A stretch of DNA of 64,000 nucleotides from Ascaphus truei. Its lineage: Eukaryota; Chordata; Amphibia; Anura; Ascaphidae. Shown one piece after another: positions 48,836 through 59,600 of this stretch. The position numbers were made by a program, and so were the translations under genes. The notes under the pieces are model-generated. The model saw only the letters and a list, made by a program, of their open reading frames with translations. It did not search any database and was not told the DNA's origin. Each line of letters opens with the position of its first letter. Position 1 is the first letter of the stretch. The stretch lies in NCBI GenBank assembly GCA_036426205.1, contig CM071573.1, positions 77,596,159 to 77,660,158 of the forward strand, in the 5' to 3' direction.

Positions 48836-49080
48836 TTGTATAGCGCTGATGGTGTATGCTAAGCTGTACATAGAATTAATGTGGACACAAGTCCCTGCAA
48901 AAGCTTTTGATCTGTAGAGCTTACAATCTATGATTTTGGTGCCTGAGGCACAGGGAGATAAAGTGATTTGCCCAAGGTCACAAGGAGCTGACACCGGGAT
49001 TTGAACCAGATTCCCCTGTGTCACTGTGCCACTCAGTGTCATTGTTTTCAGAGTCGGGGCTTTAATCATCGCTGAGCCGC
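48836..49080 (-). repeat. SINE copy on the minus strand
   Basis: Read on the minus strand it shows the B-box-like GGTTCAAATCCC, then GTGACCTTGGGCAAATCACTT, GTGCCTCAGGCACC and TACAAGAAA at the end. It belongs to the family at 13624 and 47531. Confidence 0.65.
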
Positions 49081-49670
49081 TCCGTCAGCCTCAATCAAAC
49101 ATGAACTTGGACATTTGCAAGGCTCAGATTTGAAACCCACGAAGCTGCCAATGCTTACTAAAGAAACCAGTATGACCATTTAATGTCTAATCTTTACACA
49201 AACCATCCTGTTTGTATTCATTAGAATCTTTATTTGCTACAGTGTTACTCCCATCTACTAGAAAATAATAACAATAACCATAATAATAAACACACTCAAA
49301 TCTCCTCATCTCCCTGATTTCTCCAATACCATCCACACCACGAAGAAGCTCTTATTTTGTGAAATGAGGCAGTGCGTATTGGATAAGCACTTAAGAAATA
49401 GCTCCTAGCTTTCCAATTGGCTGTGTGCCTATCATATCTCTGCTGTGCTCTAAAGAACTGGGAATCTGCACTTACAGGAAGAGTAGAAGGGGATCTGTTT
49501 TACAAGATAGGCTTCTATATGAGGCTTGGTTCTCCATCACAGGGGAGATTCGCCTTGCAGGGAAATGCAACCAATCCGGAAATCATCATTGATTTTTTTG
49601 GCAGTGACGTTAGTTAACATCGGATCGAGTGCGTTACCCTGCAAGGAAATTTTTTTTTATATACTGTATA
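49081..49670. other. Non-coding, no gene seen
   Basis: No protein-like frame or repeat end before the Tc1 element. Confidence 0.5.
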
Positions 49671-51352
49671 CAGGTAGGTCCGGAAATAATTGGACACTGA
49701 TACAAGTTTTGTTATTTCGTCTGCGTACCAAAATAAATTCAAGTTACAGTTAAATAATGAATATGGGCTTAAAGTGCAGTCTATCAGCTTTAATTTGAGG
49801 GTATTCACATCCAAATTGGAGGAAGGGTTTAGGAATTACATCTCTTTAATATGTAGCCCCCTCTTTTTCAAGGGACCAAAAGTAATTGGACAGTTGACTC
49901 AAAAGCTGTTTCATGGACAGGTGTGGGCTATTCCTTCATTATTGCATCATCAATTAAGCAGGTAACAGGTCTGGAGTTGATTCCAGGTGTGGCATTCGCA
50001 TTTGGAAGCTGTTGCTGTGAATCCACAACATGCGGTCAAAGGAACTCTCAATGCAAGTGAAACAGGGCATCCTTAGGCTGCAAAAAAAAAAAAAAGAAAA
50101 CCCATCAGAGAGATAGCAAGAACATTAGGAGCGGCCAAATCAGCAGTTTGGTACATTCTGATCAAAAAAAAACCACACTGGTGAGCTCTGCAACACAAAA
50201 AGGCCTGGACGTCCACGGAAGACAACAGTGGTGGATGATCGTAGGATCCTTTCCATGTTAAAGAAAAACCCCTTTACAACATTCAGCCAAGTGAAGAACA
50301 TTCTCCAGGAGGTAGGCATATTATTATCCAAGTCTACCATAAAGAGAAGACTTCACAAGAGCAAATACAGAGGGTTCACCACAAGATGCAAACCATTCAT
50401 AAGCCTCAAGAATATAAAGACCAGATTAGACTTTGCCAAACAATATCTAAAAAAGCAGGCCCAGTTCTGAAATAGCATTCTTTGGACAGATGAAACTAAG
50501 ATCAACCTGTACCAGAATGATGGGAAGAAAAAAGTATGGAGAAGGCTTGGAACGGCTCATGATCCGAAGCATACCACATCATCTGTAAAACACGGTGGAG
50601 GCAGTGTGATTGCATGGGCATGCATGGCTTACAATGGCACTGGGTCACTAGTGTTTATTGATGATGTGACAGAAGACAGGAGCAGCCGGATGAATTCTGA
50701 AGTGTACAGGGATATATTGTCTGCTCAGATTCAGCCAAATTCAGCAAAGTTGATTGGACGGCGCTTCACTTTACAGATAGACAATGACCCAAAACATAAA
50801 CAATGACCCAACATTCACAATATTGTGAATGCAGCCCAGGAGTTTTTTAATGCAAAGAAGTGGAATATTCTGCAATGGACGAGTCAATCACCTGATCTCA
50901 ACCCGATCGAGCATGCATTTTCACTTGCCGAAGACAAAACTAAAGGCAGAAAGACCCACGAACAAACAACAACTGAAGAGAGCTGCAGTAAAGGCCTGGC
51001 AAAGCATCACAAAGGAGGAAACCCAGCGTTTGGTGATGTCCATGCGTTCCAGACTTCAAGCAGTCATTGCCTGCAAAGGATTCTCAACAAAGTATTAAAA
51101 ATGAACATTTTATTTATGATAGTGTTAATTTGTCCAATTACATTTGAGCCCCTGAAATAAGGGGACTGTGTATGAAAATGGTTGCAATTCCTAAACGTTT
51201 CATATGATATTTTTGTTCAACCCCTTGAATTAAAGCTGAAAGTCTGCACTTCTATTGCATCTCGGTTGTTTCATTTCAAATCCATTGTGGTGGCGTACAG
51301 AGCCAAAATTATGAAAATTGTGTCAGTGTCCAATTATTTCCGGACCTAACGA
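49671..51352 (+). mobile_element. Tc1/mariner transposon, 1.68 kb
   Basis: Terminal inverted repeats CAGGTAGGTCCGGAAATAAT and complement (TTATTTCCGGACCTAACGA) sit between TA dinucleotides (49669-49670 and 51353-51354). The inverted repeats extend imperfectly inward (GTCAGTGTCC region, GGCTCTGTACGCC). It contains a single decayed transposase. The length is normal for Tc1 elements of fish and frogs. Confidence 0.9.
50029..51098 (+). pseudogene. Tc1 transposase, inactivated
   Basis: The transposase would cut and paste the element at TA sites using a paired helix-turn-helix DNA-binding part and a DDE catalytic domain. Recognisable pieces in order: GRPRKTT AT-hook-like linker (near 50206), a second HTH (50228-50450), WTDETK (first catalytic Asp, near 50487), IDNDPKH (second Asp, near 50780) and SPDLNPIE (third residue Glu, near 50900). 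The frame is broken by a shift at an A13 run near 50082, a stop around 50468, one after PKHKQ near 50804, and a later shift. All three catalytic residues survive but no intact protein can be made. Confidence 0.85.
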
Positions 51353-51600
51353 TAGTAGATATATATAATATAGTAAATTTGTCTAATTATACAGTACATA
51401 CATACATAAAGTAGCATCACAGATATAGCTGATGAATATATATATAGATAATAATTATAATATATATATATATATATATGATTATTAGTAGACAGAGCCA
51501 GTCAGATAAACAGCATAGTTACCAGTCCGTAAACTAATAAAGGAGACAGCATACAGCAAGGAGTAGTCCAAAAGTAATGTATTCAAAACACACTGTTACA
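51353..51600. repeat. AT-rich spacer with (AT)n
   Basis: Short AT microsatellite at about 51460-51480, otherwise nothing recognised. Confidence 0.6.
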
Positions 51601-51611
51601 CGAATGCCAAC

Positions 51612-51641
51612 GTTTTGGTCCCACAGGGAGACCTTCCTCAG
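51612..51641 (-). ncRNA. Hammerhead-like core motif (c)
   Basis: On the minus strand CTGAGGA (51635-51641) and AAAAC (51612-51616) enclose a GGTC/GACC stem. It departs from the ribozyme consensus CTGATGA...GAAAC at one base in each half, so it is likely inactive. It abuts the foldback repeat on its right. Confidence 0.25.
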
Positions 51642-51648
51642 GGCCGTG

Positions 51649-51938
51649 CAACTATCAACTGTAAGTGACCCACCTATATACCCCACCATAAGTGCACACA
51701 AATACATGTAACCAATCACCAGCACCCAATCCATGTCATTATGCACCTCACCTGGTGATCTCCCAGCTCCAACCTATCTGGCGTCTAGTGCCGACAGACG
51801 CGATGCAGACCCCACTGCGCACGCGCGAGCGCAGGTGAGGTGCATAATGACATGGATTGGGTGCTGGTGATTGGTTACATGTGATTTATGTGCACTTATG
51901 GTGGGGTATATAGGTGGGTCACTTACAGTTGATGGTTG
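51649..51938. repeat. Foldback element, ~105-bp arms
   Basis: Arms 51649-51753 and 51832-51938 are near-perfect reverse complements (CAGGTGAGGTGCATAATGAC at the inner edge) around a ~78-base CpG-rich loop with TGCGCACGCGCGAGC. The right end abuts the truncated 3' LTR of element B. Confidence 0.85.
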
Positions 51939-51950
51939 CTCTGTCACACA

Positions 51951-52090
51951 GTCAGCCACTGCCTGTCTGACTCTGCTCTAACACACTGCAACACTGTTGC
52001 AGACACTCCATAAGCCTCTCACTGAACAGAGTCAAACACCAACTGAACACACACTGAACACACATATGAGGTTCCTACCATATCCTTACA
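51951..52090 (-). repeat. Truncated 3' LTR of element B
   Basis: Matches 59311-59452 closely (GAGGTTCCTACC, AGTGAGAGGCTT on the minus strand). It starts TGTAAGGATATGG just after the polypurine tract and stops after about 140 bases. Confidence 0.85.
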
Positions 52091-52101
52091 TTCTCCCCCT
52101 T
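52091..52101 (-). other. Polypurine tract of element B
   Basis: Minus strand AAGGGGGAGAA directly precedes the 3' LTR start. Same layout as element A. Confidence 0.75.
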
Positions 52102-52206
52102 GCAGAATCCAACGTCCTCGCTTGGGCTACACCTACATAACTATACACAGAATGTTATATAATAAAAATGCAGTTCAATTATATAACTAGCACATTCGCA
52201 TTGACT

Positions 52207-52812
52207 TTATACGATATTGCACAATTCTGTGAGCATCACAATCACAGATTGGATTTTGCTCCGAGACCACTGTTGAGCCTCATAATGGGGTGCCCCAAAT
52301 TGATCATAAGCCATCCTCATTGGAAGTTGACTAGCTCTTTGGCTTCTGCGAATTTGCTCTTCAGCTACCTCCTCTGGAGAGTAGCAATTCCCATTTGGCA
52401 GTTCCAACTCTGCCCTTGAGGGGCTTGATAAGTCTGCAAAGTCCCTTTGTGGCACAAAGCACGGGCTCTGCGGGTCTAGTGGCTGGCTCACGGGAGTCAG
52501 CGTATCTGTCGTTGGACCAAGGGGCTCTTTACCCATAGCTCCTTCGGGAGATGCCCCCGCGGCCGGAAGGCCCCTTTGAGAGGTTCCCTCCATAGGATTC
52601 TCAGAGGTGGCATTTATTACAGTCTCTAGGCCATCCTCTGTACTTTCAGTTTCTCCATCAATTGAAACAGTGGGTACCTCCAATTCGTTGTCCCCTACTT
52701 GAGGTATGGGGAGTAGGTGATTCCTATGCCAAACCTTTACCCGGCCTTCGGAGTCCTTGATGCGGTATACCGGGAGGCCAGGCATCTGTGATTCTACCTC
52801 ATACCTCTCCAC
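52207..52812 (-). pseudogene. Element B pol C-terminal tail after integrase
   Basis: The 201-codon frame continues the integrase frame after a shift near 52800 (RWRGMRYEVES). It contains LPVYRIKDSEGRVKVWHRN, a small beta-rich segment common after Gypsy integrases, then an acidic, Pro-rich region and a basic end (IRRSQRASQLP). The last part aligns with the end of element A (YDQFGAPH). It probably helps target or bind DNA or chromatin, by analogy. Confidence 0.65.
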
Positions 52813-53921
52813 CGATCAGCCAGGTATTGCTTTCCGGGAATGCCTAAATTACGAAGGAGAACAGCATCCCCCGGGCGAATCTCCTTATGTCGCACCTTGT
52901 GGTCATAGCGCCTTTTGTTACCCGCATTTAATTGCGCCGCCGCCTTTTCAGCCAATTTATAGGCCTGCTGCAGGCTGTCCTGTAACCTCTGTACATAACG
53001 GAAATGCGTTCTGTTGGATATCCCATCGGTAGACATCCGCAGTCGCACATCCACAGGTAGTCGGGCTTCTCTCCCAAACATTAAGAAGTATGGAGTATAT
53101 CCTGTAGACTCGTGTCGAGTACAGTTATAGGCATGCACCAACGTCTCCACATGCTTGCTCCACTCCATCTTCTGAGAGCCTTTTAATGTTCCCAGCATGT
53201 CCAGCAGTGTTCGGTTGAACCGTTCGGGCATAGCATCCCCTTCTGGGTGGTACGGGGTAGTCCGTGACTTAGCTATGTTTAACAACTTCAGCAGTTCTCT
53301 AATGAGAGTACTCTCAAAATCCCTGCCTTGATCAGAGTGGAGTCGGTTCAGTAATCCATAATGAATGAAGTATTTCTCCCACAATACTCTAGCCACTGTC
53401 ACCGCCCGTTGATCTTTGGTGGGGAACGCTTGGACATACCTTGTATAGTGGTCTGTAATCACTAGTACGTTACCGATGCCCCGGGTGTCTGGCTCGATAC
53501 ACAAGAAATCCATGCACACCAAATCCATAGGACCAGAGCTTTTCAGATGGGCCATGGGGGCCGCCCGTGTGGGGAGTGTTTTCCTCTGTATACAGCGGTT
53601 ACACCTTCGGCAATGCATTTCCACTGATTCTCTCATTTTTGGCCAATAGAACCGGTCCCGAAGTAACCCGAATGTCTTGTCAACGCCCAGATGGCCATGA
53701 TCATCGTGAAGTGCCTGGAGGACCATATTTCTCAGACTTTCAGGCAAGAATAGTTGTCGCCGATCGGGATGATTGTGGTATGGAATGACCCGGTACAATA
53801 GGCAATTGTCCAGGTCGAACTTCCCAAACTCATTCAACAATAGCTTCACCAGTTCTCTGGGGGCTTGCTTAAGAATAGAGGGGTTCTCTTGCTGCAGAGC
53901 TTGGTGAGCTAGTTCCACCAC
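52794..53921 (-). pseudogene. Element B integrase
   Basis: Integrase inserts the cDNA into the genome. Residues H72, H77, C104, C107 (and C110) form the HHCC zinc-binding site. The catalytic triad is D138 (CMDFL), D197 (SDQGRDF) and E233 (PERFNRTL), a D,D35E spacing typical of Gypsy. A TRHESTGYTPYFLMFGR motif follows near residue 265. The frame is in phase with RNase H and RT upstream, separated by a TAG at about 53934. All catalytic residues are intact. Confidence 0.9.
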
Positions 53922-53933
53922 TAGATCTTGGAT

Positions 53934-54596
53934 CTAGTGTTGCACCAATTCTTTCCAGGAAATGATTTTATCTTCGGTAATGTTCATTTCTTCCCGACCT
54001 CGGTAGGCCCGGGGAATGGCTGGGGATTGACACCCTAATGAATCAGCTACTCTTAGCTCTGAGAACGCCACCCGATCGTTGACCACTGCTGCTAGCGAAC
54101 ATAGAGCACGTATGCCAGGCCCCGGAATTTCCTCCCATACTTCCTCATCCATGGTGGGTTGAATCCCCGGCCTCCATGACAGAGCATCGGCCCCTATGTT
54201 AGTGGGCCCTGGTTTATACTTAAGGTTGAACCGATAGTTGGCCAGTGCCGCCAACCACCGGTGACCTGTCGCATCCAATTTGGTGGACGTGTTGATGTAA
54301 GTCATTGGGTTATTATCTGTCCTGACTTCAAACTGTACCCCAAACAAGTAATCATGTAGCTTATCCACTACAGCCCATTTGAGGGCTAGAAACTCCAGCT
54401 TGTGGACAGGATAGTTCTGTTCGCTTGGAGTTAAGCTTCGACTCGCATATGCCACTGGGCGGAGCCCTGTGTCATGTTTCTGGTGCAACACTGCTTTCAG
54501 GCCACTGAAGCTGGCATCCACGTGTAGAACGTATTCTCGGTCAGGGTCGGCATAGCCCAGCACTGGGGCCTGCGTTAGCATGACTTTCAATTTCAA
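53934..54596 (-). pseudogene. Element B RNase H
   Basis: RNase H degrades the RNA strand during reverse transcription. The acidic residues are visible: D27 (HVDASF), E68 (HKLEFLALKW), D94 (RTDNNP) and D137 (IGADALS). The frame is in phase with RT, separated by in-frame stops at about 54768 and near 54720 (VEG then stop). Connection-type sequence (SKAKLLNNLLKI region) lies between. Confidence 0.88.
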
Positions 54597-54767
54597 GAAC
54601 GCTTGCTCACAAGCAGAGGTCCATTTCTCTCCAAATGGCGTTTGTGCTGTGGTGGTTTTTCTGCCGGTGTCCTCAGGACAGATTTTTAAGAGATTATTCA
54701 GGAGTTTAGCTTTGCTGGATTAGCCCTCCACGAATCGCCGGTAGTAGCCGCAGAACCCCAGAAAGGA

Positions 54768-55505
54768 TCAAAGTTCTTGAACGTTGTTAGGCCGGGGCCA
54801 ATTCACCACTGCCTCTATCTTCCCTGGGTCGGTGGATATCCCTTCAGCTGATACAATGTGACCCACGTATGTCACGGAAGTGCGGCAGAATTTGCCCTTA
54901 TCCAGGGACAGTTTCAACCCCTCCTTTTGAAGTCGATCCAACACCTTCATCAGCCGCTCCTCATGCTCCTCTAGTGTCTTTCCAAACACTATAATGTCGT
55001 CCAGGTACACCAAGCATTCTTGCGGGTTCAGGTCCCCCAGGGTCTTTTCCATTAGCCTCTGAAAGGTGGCAGGAGCCCCGCATATCCCTTGCGGCATGCG
55101 GGTGAACTGCCCTAGCGGGCAGATGAAGGCCGTTCTCTCCTGATCTTCCAGATCCATGGGTACTTGATAATACCCCGACCTCAAATCTAGTACACTGAAC
55201 CATTTACTTCCCGTCAGGGCGTTCAAGAGGTCCTCGATGCGTGGGAGGGTATACTGATCAGGCACCGTACGGCTGTTCAAGGTCCTATATTCCACGCAGA
55301 GGCGTACGGTCCCATTCTTTTTGCGAACCACTACGATGGGTGAGGCATAGGGACTGCTTGATCCTTGAACGATACCAGCTTCCTCCATTTCGGCTAGTAA
55401 TCTCCTCACCTCTTCCACGTCTCGGTGTGCTAGGCGGCGAGAACATTCCCGGAACAGGCAATGGTCTCGCTCAGTCGAATGGTATGGCGGGCGCTGCGAC
55501 TGCAC
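54768..55505 (-). pseudogene. Element B reverse transcriptase
   Basis: RT motifs follow in order: VRKKNGTVRLCVEYRTLN, FSVLDLRSGYYQV (first catalytic Asp), PQGICGAPATFQRLM, and YLDDIIV (residues 167-170, about 54996-55007). YLDD is usual for Ty3/Gypsy. The CVEYR has Glu where many relatives have Asp. The frame ends at a TGA after NNVQEL but homology (LGFCGYYRRFVEG) continues in the same phase, so the stop is a single mutation. Confidence 0.92.
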
Positions 55506-56100
55506 CCTACATCCATATCACTTATGGAGAATACCCCCCGTCGTTCTTCCAGTTTGGTCTGCAGCCTTCCTTTCCAGCCCTCCATCAAGGGTGAATCTCC
55601 GAAGTCGAATGTCAACCTTGGGGTCACGGCATGAGTGGTGACCACGGGGCGCTCACCTACACTATTCTCCACCGGGGTTACTGGATAGATTCGACCCAAT
55701 GGTTGCCGGCGATCAATGCACATGGTGTAGGGAGAAAGGTTCCGTACGTACACCTGGGTTCGAGCCGGAATTTTTCCCGACCACTTCTTTATCGAGGCTA
55801 ATACTTCGTAGCCGAGTCGCTGGTCATCGCGGATCGAGCTTTCCAGGGAGAACAGTTGATCCTCCGGACGTCTGGCTGGATAACGACAGGCGGCGATCAT
55901 CATTCTTCCTTCACCGGGCAGGATCTCGGTTAGCCCCTGCTCTTGACTATACAGCATCCCATGTTCCTCTTCGGTCGCAATCTTACCGCAAACCTCTTGC
56001 AACACCGGGCAAGCAGCTATACACTGGCGACACACTTTATTCTCACCTGGCTGGAGCCGCAAGCCGGGAGGTGTCCCAGCTTGCTCGTTTATTTCCCTCG
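55430..56100 (-). pseudogene. Element B protease-RT linker
   Basis: The minus-strand frame from about 56090 to 55430 contains a Cys motif CRQCIAACPVLQ, a domain with GYEVLASIKKW and VYVRNLSPYTMCIDR, and LEERRGVFSISDMDVGCSRS ARHTI, which is the stretch leading into Gypsy RT (the VF....DVG.....HTI pattern). A frameshift near 55440-55500 separates it from the RT frame. Confidence 0.6.
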
Positions 56101-56390
56101 GCGTGCCGCGCGTCATCGATGCGCGGTCACGCTTCATCTGGAGCGTGCACGCATGGCGCGCGTGCCCAGGGCTCCCCGAGGGAGCCCTGGTGTCCCGCGA
56201 TGTGGGGGATTGCGGTGGGGGGCTCCGGGGGACCCGGCGGACCCAGAGAGGGGAGGGGGAAGCCCTGATTGGAGGACCGATCCTCCGAGGCTCCGGCGCG
56301 CGCCCGGGACATCTCGGCGCGCGCCCTGTTTCTGTCGCGGCCGAGACCGGGCAAAGGTAAGAATAAACTCGGCCGCGACAGTAGCCAGCA
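56101..56390 (-). repeat. GC-rich insertion inside element B
   Basis: About 285 bases of very GC- and CpG-rich DNA interrupt the protein after QETGQSPLLATV. A 14-bp perfect hairpin CTGTCGCGGCCGAG (56332-56345 with 56368-56381) lies at one edge. It may be a separate mobile repeat or LTR fragment nested in B. Exact ends are uncertain. Confidence 0.45.
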
Positions 56391-57204
56391 ACGGTGATTG
56401 ACCCGTTTCCTGTAGATACTTGCGGAGCACATCCTGTACGATGTCTGTGTTGGTCCCCATGATTATCGGGGCGCTGGGATGATCCTGGGGTTCTGGACAT
56501 ACTAAGGCCTCCACCTCCATGGGGTGATGCTTGCCTGTGTTCAACTGGGGAATGTCCAGATGTACCTTCACCACACCGTCAATAGGGTAGTCTTTATGGC
56601 TCAACCCTCTCAACCGCAAGGAGTCAGCAGATAGCAGCGGCAGCCGGGGCAAGTGTTGATCGTTGAAGGGCCGATACACGATGGTCACCTGGGACCCAGT
56701 ATCCATCAGCGCCGAGGCGTAGATGCCTTCAATCACCACCTTCACAATGGCCGCTGGCCCTATTCGACTACTCGTCGAGGACAGGGCCACTGCTTCGTCA
56801 GTCTGCATAGTGCACATCATAGACTTGGCTGGTCGGGACCCCGTTTTCCTTAGGGAGGGGCAGTGCGTTCGAATGTGCCCCATTTTTCTGCAAGCATAGC
56901 ACTGGAGATGACTGCGATAGGAGTTGTCTCGGAAGGTCGGCGATGCTCGCCCCGACGCGAGGCGCTCCCTGGCGGCTGCAGGCACTTCCAGGTCCTCCTT
57001 CTTCGGGTTCACATCCCCGGGCGCCTCAGTATTAGCATCCGACTTCCTGGTGTCTTTAGCCGCAACCACCGCCTTCTTTCCCAGGGTCAGTTCACGCCCA
57101 AGTAGCACAGTCTCATGGGCCTGAACCCGATCCATCAAGTCGTCGAACGCCAGTGCTTGCCCCGGCGTGAGACAGCCGCTGACGCGTACAGACACTGGGT
57201 GCAA
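56391..57204 (-). pseudogene. Element B gag C-terminus (zinc knuckle) and protease
   Basis: CYACRKMGHIRTHC (about 56860-56901) is a CX2CX4HX4C knuckle for packaging RNA. The aspartic protease active site follows as LMDTGSQVTIVY (about 56680-56705). The frame ends at the GC-rich insertion. It is in a different phase from the upstream capsid frame, so a shift has occurred near 57180. Confidence 0.82.
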
Positions 57205-57913
57205 GGGGAGGAGTACCCTCAGTAGCTAGTCTGTCGGCATCCATCTTCTGCACCACCCCCTTCCTCACCAGGGTCCACAGGTCCAGATGCAACCATCGAA
57301 GGAAGTCAGACACCATCTCTCCTTCTTTCTGGGCCAGAGCGTGGAACCTGGCCATTAGCGCAAAGGTATCCACAGGAACCCCATACACTTTGGTCAGGCA
57401 GTGGATGATGCCAGCCGCGTCAGCATCCGGGTGGTCGTCCCGATAGCAGTGCACCATGTGGGATGCTGGGGCCCTCAGGCATTCAATTATGCGCTGCCTC
57501 CGGACGGCATCTGGGCATGACCATTCGGGTAGTACCTGTTCCGTGTGGTCCAGCCATTCCTCAAACCCGACTTCTCCCAGGGGAGTAGGTTTGTCCCCAG
57601 AAAACGCCTTCAGTTTTCGGTATTGGAGGGACTGTGTAGTGTGGTGAATGGCTTCTGCTAGCGCAGGGATGGAGGCGTTATCCGGCAGGCTACTCCCAGC
57701 ATGTGAATAGGTGTCTAGCCTTGACAGGCTGGTTCTGCTCAGCGCGGGCCTAAAGGCCGAGGGAGTGAACAAAGTGCCTAGGCCCATTGCGGCGGGCCAC
57801 CAGGGGTTCAAACTGTTCTCAGGGGTGCGATCAGAGCTGGTTGTGACGGTACCTAACGAGCCGGGGTATCCCCTCTGGGGTGTGGACGCAGCCATTGGTT
57901 CGGTGGAATCCAC
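57113..57913 (-). pseudogene. Element B gag capsid, PNMA-type
   Basis: The frame includes LKAFSGDKPTPLGEVGFEEW, WLDHTEQVLPEW, RRQRIIECLRAPA and VYGVPVDTFALMARFHAL, the layout of PNMA and ZCCHC12-like capsid domains (F-G...P, W..H....EW, RR.R..E.L..PA). Capsid subunits assemble the particle that carries the RNA. The CA reads without stops until near the knuckle. Confidence 0.75.
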
Positions 57914-58206
57914 CTGTACTATCGGACAGTGGATGCCGGGAGCCTCGGGCAGAAGTAATACTAAGGGCAGGGCTTTGGGGCATATGTCCTGGTCAGTGAC
58001 AAATAGTATTTTGCGCTAGTCCTGTTCCCGATCGTAATAGTGATCTTGCACTCGGGCAGTGTCCATGAGTGGGAGTTTCCTGACAAGATCAGTCACAGTA
58101 CCCAGGGAGAGGGTAGCGGGAACGTGTCCCAGGCCGAAGGTACGTGTCAGGGGAATTTCATACCATTGGCCCACTTACGCACCTCAGGCAGCGAGGGCAC
58201 AAACAT
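57914..58206 (-). pseudogene. Element B gag N-terminal PNMA RRM-like domain, broken
   Basis: The ATG at 58206-58204 lies 79 bases after the LTR and starts MFVPSLPEVRKWANG, alignable to MFVKYGHEVLAWALR of element A. A TGA at about 58149 and a frame change are followed by KILFVTDQDICPKALP, which matches the MLFVVTPTWDICLSEAP strand of A, and then VQVDSTEP leading into the capsid frame. A second stop lies after YDREQD. Confidence 0.6.
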
Positions 58207-58271
58207 GGCGGGAGAAAAAAATGGTTGCACAGTAATAAAAAATATAGGGCACCCCAGGTCTGAGATCTCAG

Positions 58272-58282
58272 CAGCGCCTCCA
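58272..58282 (-). other. Primer binding site of element B
   Basis: Minus strand TGGAGGCGCTG, two bases after the LTR end GGGCTACA. Identical to the element A site; tRNA not assigned. Confidence 0.55.
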
Positions 58283-58284
58283 AA

Positions 58285-59448
58285 TGTAGCCCTTCTTCTG
58301 ACACGCTAAAGCGACTATGGGTAACTGCACGCACCTGCGGCTCCAAGAGATCTGAGCCTCCGCTAGCTGGGAGCCTGGGGTAACACTTATAGCACAGCGC
58401 CTCCACTTACCCAAGATCCCCGTGATGTGAGATTCCCTGGGCAAGAAACATATACACACACATGTATGATGCAACCAACTTTACTATATGCACAATAACC
58501 TTAGCACTCTATCATATTAATACACACGCAGCATATAACCCAACACATAACCTATAATGCAATATAACCTTAACGCAGCTAAATGATAATGTCCTTATAA
58601 CTTGAGTGGCTCGGCCACGCTCTTAATGAGTATTGTCCTGTTCAGTAGTGACTCAGCCACGCTCTTAATGAGTATGTCCGGGTCCCGCCACAGCGTGCCC
58701 CACACACCGTGTCCTTGCGCTAGTAGCTAGAATAACTCAGTGTATTAGGCCTTTGGTCACTTAATAGTGTCCTCAAAGAGTTATGCCTAAGGCGGGATCA
58801 GCGCCTGTTGACCGGTGTTGGTGCACTTTACGTAAATACCTTCCGGTCACGGCGGTGACCGGTAATGCTTCGAAAAGGATCAGCCGAATCCTTGCTTGTC
58901 TTTGATGTCTGCAGTGCAGCTGTCTGGTCCCAAGCAGCTCACCCGCAAACCTGATCTGCACGCTTGTCCCTAACTGTCTACACAGTAAGGTGACTGATCG
59001 CTACCACTATGGGTGTCCCTGCAGCACAGCAACCTACTGTGGCTCAGGGGTTTCTCCTAAGGGCCTGCGGGGTAAAGCTAGCCTATGCAGGCGGGTCATG
59101 GACCCCCTGCACGCATACACCCTCCTCCTTTACCTTCCAGAACCCCTCTGACTAGCGTGGCCTCTCCCCCACGCTTCCCTTTCCTGCCCCACATCCTAGC
59201 CTTCTGATTGGTTCTTCACATCAGGTGACTGCCCAGGAGCTCATGGGAATTGTAGTTTTTCCACGGAGCCCTCTGCCTAATCTGCACAGACACACAGCTC
59301 AGCTATTTCATCAGCCACTGCCTGTCTGACTCTGCTCTAACACACTGCAACACTGTTGGGCATACCTCCACAAGCCTCTCACTGAACAGAGTCAAACACC
59401 ACCTGAACACAACACTGAACACACATATGAGGTTCCTACCAACATCCT

Positions 59449-59452
<4 letters not shown>
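58285..59452 (-). repeat. 5' LTR of element B
   Basis: On the minus strand it runs from TAAGGATGTTGGTAGG at the (AT)n edge to GGGCTACA. It holds an SBS-like ACTACAATTCCCA (59244-59256, minus), repeated GAGCGTGGC pieces with CTCATTAA near 58610-58680, and the U5 copy of the primer-binding motif (58395-58405). Its U5 aligns with those of element A and the solo LTR at 60239. Confidence 0.8.
59244..59256 (-). promoter_or_regulatory. ZNF143/THAP11-like SBS site in element B LTR
   Basis: ACTACAATTCCCA on the minus strand, the same motif as in the U3 of the element A LTRs. Confidence 0.45.

Positions 59453-59494
<42 letters not shown>
59453..59494. repeat. AT microsatellite at the 5' edge of element B
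   Basis: (AT)n of about 40 bases abutting the LTR start. Confidence 0.9.
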
Positions 59495-59497
<3 letters not shown>

Positions 59498-59600
59498 TAC
59501 GTTACCGTTCCAAGGTCTGGTAAAGCAAGAGACAGCACTCAATTGTAGAAAACTTCACAAAGTGTATTGGTGAAAATAGTGGTACATCAAGAAACCCAAC

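Larger units (their letters stand above)
51951..59452 (-). mobile_element. Element B: Ty3/Gypsy retrotransposon with PNMA-type gag
   Basis: In minus-strand order: 5' LTR (59452-58285), primer-binding site, gag, zinc knuckle, protease, reverse transcriptase, RNase H, integrase, C-terminal tail, polypurine tract and the first 140 bases of the 3' LTR (52090-51951). The order RT, RNase H, integrase defines Ty3/Gypsy. The 3' LTR is truncated against a foldback element. The coding region carries stops, shifts and a GC-rich insertion, so this copy is inactive. The 5' end lies in an (AT)n run and no target duplication can be read. Confidence 0.9.

Noticed and set aside
55241..57124. Plus-strand frames of 60-189 codons
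   Set aside because: Antisense shadows of element B gag-pol and its GC-rich insertion.
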